From contig JAFRBA010000118.1 of NCBI GenBank assembly GCA_017405115.1, positions 119,876-183,875 on the forward strand: a stretch of 64,000 bases of DNA. The letters are read 5' to 3'. Below are positions 60,856 through 64,000 of this stretch, one piece after another. The position numbers and the translations under genes were made by a program. The stretch's first letter is position 1; each line of letters starts with the position of its first letter. Source of the stretch: Kiritimatiellia bacterium (GTDB lineage Bacteria; Verrucomicrobiota; Kiritimatiellia; RFP12; UBA1067). The notes under the pieces are model-generated. The model was not told the DNA's origin. It made no database searches and saw nothing but the letters and a program-made list of their open reading frames with translations.

Positions 60856-63213
60856 ATGCTGACTACCGTTGGACAGGTACTTGTAAACGACGCCCTCCCG
60901 CCCCGCTTCAGGGACTACGGGAGGGTGATGGACTCCAACGGAATCGAACAGGTCTTGCAGCAGATCGCGCGCGAAGCCCCGGAAGAGTACGCCGCAGTCA
61001 CAAAGCGTCTCATGGACGTAGGCAACTCCGCTGCGTTCGACACCGGCACGACTATTAGAATGTCGGACCTCCGTCCTGCTTACGACAAGCGGCCCATCCT
61101 CCAAGCCCTCGACATCGCCGAGGAAAAGATCCGTTCCGACAAGACATTGACGGACGCCCAGAAGTCCGAGATGATCGAGAAGCTCTATGACAAGGCCAAC
61201 AGCCGAATAATGGAGGAGACTTATAACGCCGAGCTTGCACGCAAGAACCAGCTCGCCCTTCAGGTGGCGTCAAAGGCTCGCGGAAACAAGGTCCAGCTCG
61301 CCGCCTTCATCTCAACGCCCGGAACATACTCGGATCCGTCAGGGAAGATGGTGCCGATGTTCATCCGCCACTCGTTCGCAGAAGGTCTGACGCCGGCGGA
61401 GTACTGGGCAGGAAGCTTCGGCGCCCGCAACGGCGTCGTGTCCACTAAGACGGCAACGGCCAAGGGTGGAGCGTTCGGAAAGCTCCTCAGCGCATCGGCA
61501 ATCGCACAGGTCATCACGGAGGAAGACTGCGGAACCGAGAGCGGACTCCCTGTGAAGGTAGACGATGATGACAACATCGGTGCTGTCCTCGCCAAGCCGG
61601 CTGGCGGATATGATGCCGGCACGGTAATCACGAAACAGGTACTTTCCGATCTAAGGAAGGACAAGCGGCACGACGAGATCGTCGTAAGGTCTCCTACGAC
61701 CTGTGGATGCAAGAGCGGAATATGCTCAAGGTGCGCTGGAATACGAGAGACAGGCGGATTCCCGCCTATCGGGTATAACCTCGGGACAAACGCGGCGTCT
61801 GCATTCGCAGAAAGAATAACCCAGGGAGCGCTGAACTGTCTTGCCGAAGGTACATTGGTACGCATGGCGGACGGATCTGTTAAGCCGATTGAGACGATCA
61901 AACCTGGTGAAATAGTTCTCGGAAGCGACTTAAATGGGAATATATCTCCCACGAAGGTTCTGAACTGGTGGGACAATGGTATTCAGCCATGCGTCAAGAC
62001 TGTATTTGAAGGCGGAATAGAACTTATTAGCACGTCAATACATAAGATACTCTGCAAAACAACTGAAAGCAACGGTCATATTGATGCGCGCGAAGTAGGT
62101 GAGAAAGGCGTAATGGTTGCCGTTGTCAGCCCAGAAGTTGACTCGCCTCTTCCATTTGGTAATTTTGAGATCGATGCGCTAAGCATGAAGTTTTTCCAGA
62201 AGAGAGTTTCTCAGAATCCGGTTGGAATGCGTCATGTTTACGACATTGAAGTTGAGTGTAAAACTCATCTATATCTGCTAAAAAATGGATTAAAAGTACA
62301 CAACACGAAGCATTCCGGAAAGTCTATGAAGGGGAAGGGGCAGTATCAAGGGTTTGAAATGATAACTTCCTTGGCTAAGGTCCCAAAGGTTTTCCCTGAC
62401 AGAGCAACGCTTTCCACGATAGACGGAACCGTTACCAAGATAGAAGATGCCCCGCAAGGCGGGAAGTATGTATTTGTTGAGGGTAACGGCGGAGAGGAGA
62501 ATCGTCACTACGTCGCGCCCGGATACGACATCGACGTCAAGGTCGGAGACGAGATGGAGGCCGGCGACCAGATCTCGGACGGTGTGATAGACCCGTCTGA
62601 GCTGGTTAAGTACAAAGGAATCGGAGAGGCTCGCAAGTATTGGGCGAGCCGCTTCACGAAGGCAATGCGTGATTCAGGAATGCCGGCCAACCGTCGCAAC
62701 GCGGAGGTTCTCGCCCGCACGATCATGAATACGGTCAAGCTTGAGAACGAAGACGAGGCCGGCGAAGGACTTCCAGGAGACGTTCTCACCTATACAGCTT
62801 GGTCTACAGGATACAAGCCACGCAAGAGCTCGACATTCGCACCTCCAACGGTCGCCTCAATTGGAAAGTACCTTGAGCAGCCAGTTCTTCACTACACGAT
62901 CGGAACGCGCATCACGCCGTCCGTCATCAAGACCATGAAGAAGTTCAAGGTCGACCGCATGATGGTAAACGACACGCGTCCGGAGGTCGAGCCGTTCATG
63001 GAGCGCATCGAGGACTCGGACGCCGAGAAGAAGGACTGGATGGCCAGACTCGGAACGACATACCTCAAGAGCAGGCTTCAGGAGGACGTGGCGCGCGGCG
63101 CCGAATCGCACCTCCACTCGACGGAGCCATATCCTGGGATCGCCAAGGGAGTTGAATTCGGCGACTGGGGACAGCCGCTTTCGAAGAACAAGTCAGAACA
63201 CTTCACGTACTAG
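60856..63213 (+). CDS. RNA polymerase beta' C-terminal half, intein-containing precursor
   Basis: A 785-residue precursor starting 6 bases after the previous gene, with no good ribosome site. It continues beta' where the fusion at 4885 stops: TTVGQVLVNDALPP; ARGNKVQLAAF (~141) and YSDPSGKMVPMFIRHSFAEGL; LTPAEYWAGSFGARNGVVS; ITEEDCGTESG; a Cys4 zinc site in CGCKSGICSRC (~284-294); and the bridge/trigger-loop region GYNLGTNAASAFAERITQGALN. A mini-intein interrupts the trigger loop (residues 328-483). Downstream come the barrel/jaw-like parts and DPSELVKYKGIGEAR and LPGDVLTYTAW. The spliced product would have 629 residues. Sequence after the intein up to ~62480 is more AT-rich. Confidence 0.92.
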   Translation: MLTTVGQVLVNDALPPRFRDYGRVMDSNGIEQVLQQIAREAPEEYAAVTKRLMDVGNSAAFDTGTTIRMSDLRPAYDKRPILQALDIAEEKIRSDKTLTDAQKSEMIEKLYDKANSRIMEETYNAELARKNQLALQVASKARGNKVQLAAFISTPGTYSDPSGKMVPMFIRHSFAEGLTPAEYWAGSFGARNGVVSTKTATAKGGAFGKLLSASAIAQVITEEDCGTESGLPVKVDDDDNIGAVLAKPAGGYDAGTVITKQVLSDLRKDKRHDEIVVRSPTTCGCKSGICSRCAGIRETGGFPPIGYNLGTNAASAFAERITQGALNCLAEGTLVRMADGSVKPIETIKPGEIVLGSDLNGNISPTKVLNWWDNGIQPCVKTVFEGGIELISTSIHKILCKTTESNGHIDAREVGEKGVMVAVVSPEVDSPLPFGNFEIDALSMKFFQKRVSQNPVGMRHVYDIEVECKTHLYLLKNGLKVHNTKHSGKSMKGKGQYQGFEMITSLAKVPKVFPDRATLSTIDGTVTKIEDAPQGGKYVFVEGNGGEENRHYVAPGYDIDVKVGDEMEAGDQISDGVIDPSELVKYKGIGEARKYWASRFTKAMRDSGMPANRRNAEVLARTIMNTVKLENEDEAGEGLPGDVLTYTAWSTGYKPRKSSTFAPPTVASIGKYLEQPVLHYTIGTRITPSVIKTMKKFKVDRMMVNDTRPEVEPFMERIEDSDAEKKDWMARLGTTYLKSRLQEDVARGAESHLHSTEPYPGIAKGVEFGDWGQPLSKNKSEHFTY
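61837..62304 (+). mobile_element. 156-aa mini-intein in the beta' trigger loop
   Basis: An in-frame insertion (precursor residues 328-483) between GALN and TKHSG. Block A is CLAEGTLVRMADGSVKP (Cys1); block B contains STSIHKIL with Thr and His in the expected places; block F/G ends VYDIEVECKTHLYLL...LKVHN, followed by Thr as the +1 residue. No endonuclease domain is present. Alignment with the E. coli beta' trigger loop puts the site between residues equivalent to Arg933 and Thr934. The intein DNA is clearly more AT-rich than the flanks upstream. Confidence 0.9.
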
Positions 63214-63233
63214 TGAAATAAGGAGAAGAGAAA

Positions 63234-63599
63234 ATGGTAGTCGATGTAGGATTCACTGGAATCAAGCATGTTGGCATCACCGGCCCGATCGCACAGAGGC
63301 CGAAGCCGACTGCGGTCAACCTGACTGGCGATGCGATGCGCCAGCACGAGAAGATCATGGAGTACCGTCATGAGATTTCCAAGCTCAACTCTGACCTAAG
63401 CGCGGCCATGTCGTCTCTCGCGTCGTCAAACGCAGAGATCGACCGGTTGAACGCGCGCGTCCTCGAGCTTGAGTCCGAGCTCAACGCGGAGCGCGAGAAG
63501 TACGCGAAGCTCGCAAGCCAGTCAGGACAGCAGAAGCAGTCCAAGAAGAACAAGAAGGACAAGGGAGACGACGCTCAGGATACCGATCGGCAGGACTGA
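63234..63599 (+). CDS. small coiled-coil protein, end of operon
   Basis: A 121-residue protein with AAGGAGAAGAG before ATG. The middle (about 45-95) is a predicted coiled coil with Leu/Ala heptads (KLNSDLSAAMSSLASS, RLNARVLELESELNAEREK). The C-terminus is Lys/Gln/Asp-rich. It closes the RNA polymerase operon; a strong terminator follows within 35 bases. Confidence 0.65.
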   Translation: MVVDVGFTGIKHVGITGPIAQRPKPTAVNLTGDAMRQHEKIMEYRHEISKLNSDLSAAMSSLASSNAEIDRLNARVLELESELNAEREKYAKLASQSGQQKQSKKNKKDKGDDAQDTDRQD

Positions 63600-63631
63600 C
63601 GCTCATCGTGCGGGACTACTCCTCGTTCCGC

Positions 63632-63670
63632 GGCTCCCTGGCCAGCCTTTCCGCCAGGGAGCCATTTTTT
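63632..63670 (+). terminator. strong intrinsic terminator
   Basis: A perfect 11-bp stem (GGCTCCCTGGC, 63632-63642; GCCAGGGAGCC, 63653-63663) with a 10-base loop, followed by A and six T (63665-63670). It ends the late gene block. Confidence 0.92.
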
Positions 63671-63684
63671 CACTTTTGTCGATT

Positions 63685-63719
63685 TTGCACTTGCCTCCTT
63701 TTTCAATATATTGTATTAT
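63685..63719 (+). promoter_or_regulatory. promoter region, TTGCAC with two candidate -10 boxes
   Basis: TTGCAC (63685-63690) is followed 16 bases later by TATATT (63707-63712), with TATTAT (63714-63719) as a second candidate. It drives the new gene at 63777 after the terminator. Region is strongly AT-rich compared with the rest of the window. Confidence 0.6.
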
Positions 63720-63729
63720 TTTCGTGTCC

Positions 63730-63748
63730 GACCGAGAAGGTCTCGGTC
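63730..63748 (+). promoter_or_regulatory. hairpin in the 5' leader of the last gene
   Basis: GACCGAGA (63730-63737) and TCTCGGTC (63741-63748) pair perfectly around a 3-base loop, about 30 bases before the ATG at 63777. Like the palindrome at 1763, it follows a -10 element. It may be an operator or a stability hairpin; there is no T-run after it. Confidence 0.5.
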
Positions 63749-63776
63749 AAGCACACCATAAAAACGAGGTAAGACT

Positions 63777-64000
63777 ATGAGTACGAAGAAGGATTCGCGT
63801 GTGACCAAGTGCCACAACTGCGACAACATCGCGTTGGCAACGGAGGCCCTGAACTCCGTGATGCGCCGCAAGGGGCTTGGCCTAGGCGACCTGTACCATG
63901 CGATCAACAGGATGATCGATCAAGCCGTCAACGACACGATCATGCGCCTCCGCGCTGAAGGTCGCAGCATCCGCGAGATCGCTCGCACGGTCCACATGGA
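63777..64000 (+). CDS. Zn-ribbon/HTH protein, 3'-partial
   Basis: ATG 63777 behind GAGG; the frame runs off the window after 74 codons. The N-terminus has CHNCDN (CxxC). The end of the visible part, DTIMRLRAEGRSIREIARTV, resembles the start of a resolvase/Mga-like helix-turn-helix (RxEGxSIREIAxx). A DNA-binding regulator is likely. The rest of the gene is outside the window. Confidence 0.55.
   Translation, partial: MSTKKDSRVTKCHNCDNIALATEALNSVMRRKGLGLGDLYHAINRMIDQAVNDTIMRLRAEGRSIREIARTVHM

Noticed and set aside
1..64000. tRNA genes, CRISPR arrays, rRNA, insertion sequences
   Set aside because: None of the expected cloverleaf, spaced-repeat or transposase patterns was seen by eye; a tRNAscan or repeat search would be needed to exclude a diverged tRNA.

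Overview
This window is a densely packed, single-strand (all plus) late region of a large tailed bacteriophage with a contractile tail (myovirus morphology). Evidence for this is a prohead protease, decoration protein and HK97-type major capsid protein, a long tail sheath followed by a tail tube, a frameshifted tail assembly chaperone pair, a 1149-residue tape measure, and a baseplate set (hub, gp25-like wedge, gpJ-like protein). The DNA is G+C-rich by eye, with strong GGAGG-type ribosome binding sites and ATGA/GTGA overlaps. Several genes are preceded by a TGnTATAAT extended -10 element. The host cannot be named from the sequence. No tRNA, CRISPR array, terminase or portal gene was recognised; the last two probably lie outside the window. 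No stretch over 300 bases lacks a gene.

Layout. (1) 1-4.9 kb: two paralogous alpha/beta-hydrolase-like proteins and several Gly/Ala-rich, membrane-prone proteins. (2) 4.9-11.5 kb: one giant gene that joins a pyrophosphatase-like (InPase) domain to a full RNA polymerase beta subunit and the N-terminal half of beta', interrupted at the NADFDGD-type active-site loop by a LAGLIDADG-type intein. (3) 11.5-22.4 kb: more head-associated proteins, prohead protease, Ala-rich scaffold, decoration protein, capsid protein and connector candidates. (4) 22.4-31.4 kb: a 910-residue virion protein, glycine-zipper and coiled-coil proteins, neck or tail-completion candidates, sheath and tube. (5) 31.4-45.9 kb: spike-like beta-helix protein, chaperones with a programmed -1 frameshift, tape measure, hub, a sigma70-like factor embedded among baseplate genes, gp25, gpJ and further wedge-like proteins. 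(6) 46-56 kb: tail appendages, including five tandem paralogues sharing an N-terminal R-x-Y-P-F motif and a Cys-repeat fibre. (7) 56-60.8 kb: a Stealth-like glycosyl/phosphosugar transferase, small proteins, a subtilase, and a Met-Asp-Pro repeat protein. (8) 60.9-63.2 kb: the C-terminal half of RNA polymerase beta', interrupted in its trigger loop by a 156-residue mini-intein. (9) A strong terminator at 63.65 kb, then a new promoter and the start of a Zn-ribbon/HTH gene.

The most striking feature is the transcription machinery. A two-polypeptide multisubunit RNA polymerase is split between two genes 49 kb apart that bracket the virion genes. Both halves carry an intein inside a catalytic loop, so neither half can be active before protein splicing. 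A sigma-like factor is encoded in the same region, and most promoter-like sites share an extended -10. I infer that the polymerase may be virion-associated, or at least co-expressed with virion proteins; this is not shown by the sequence alone.
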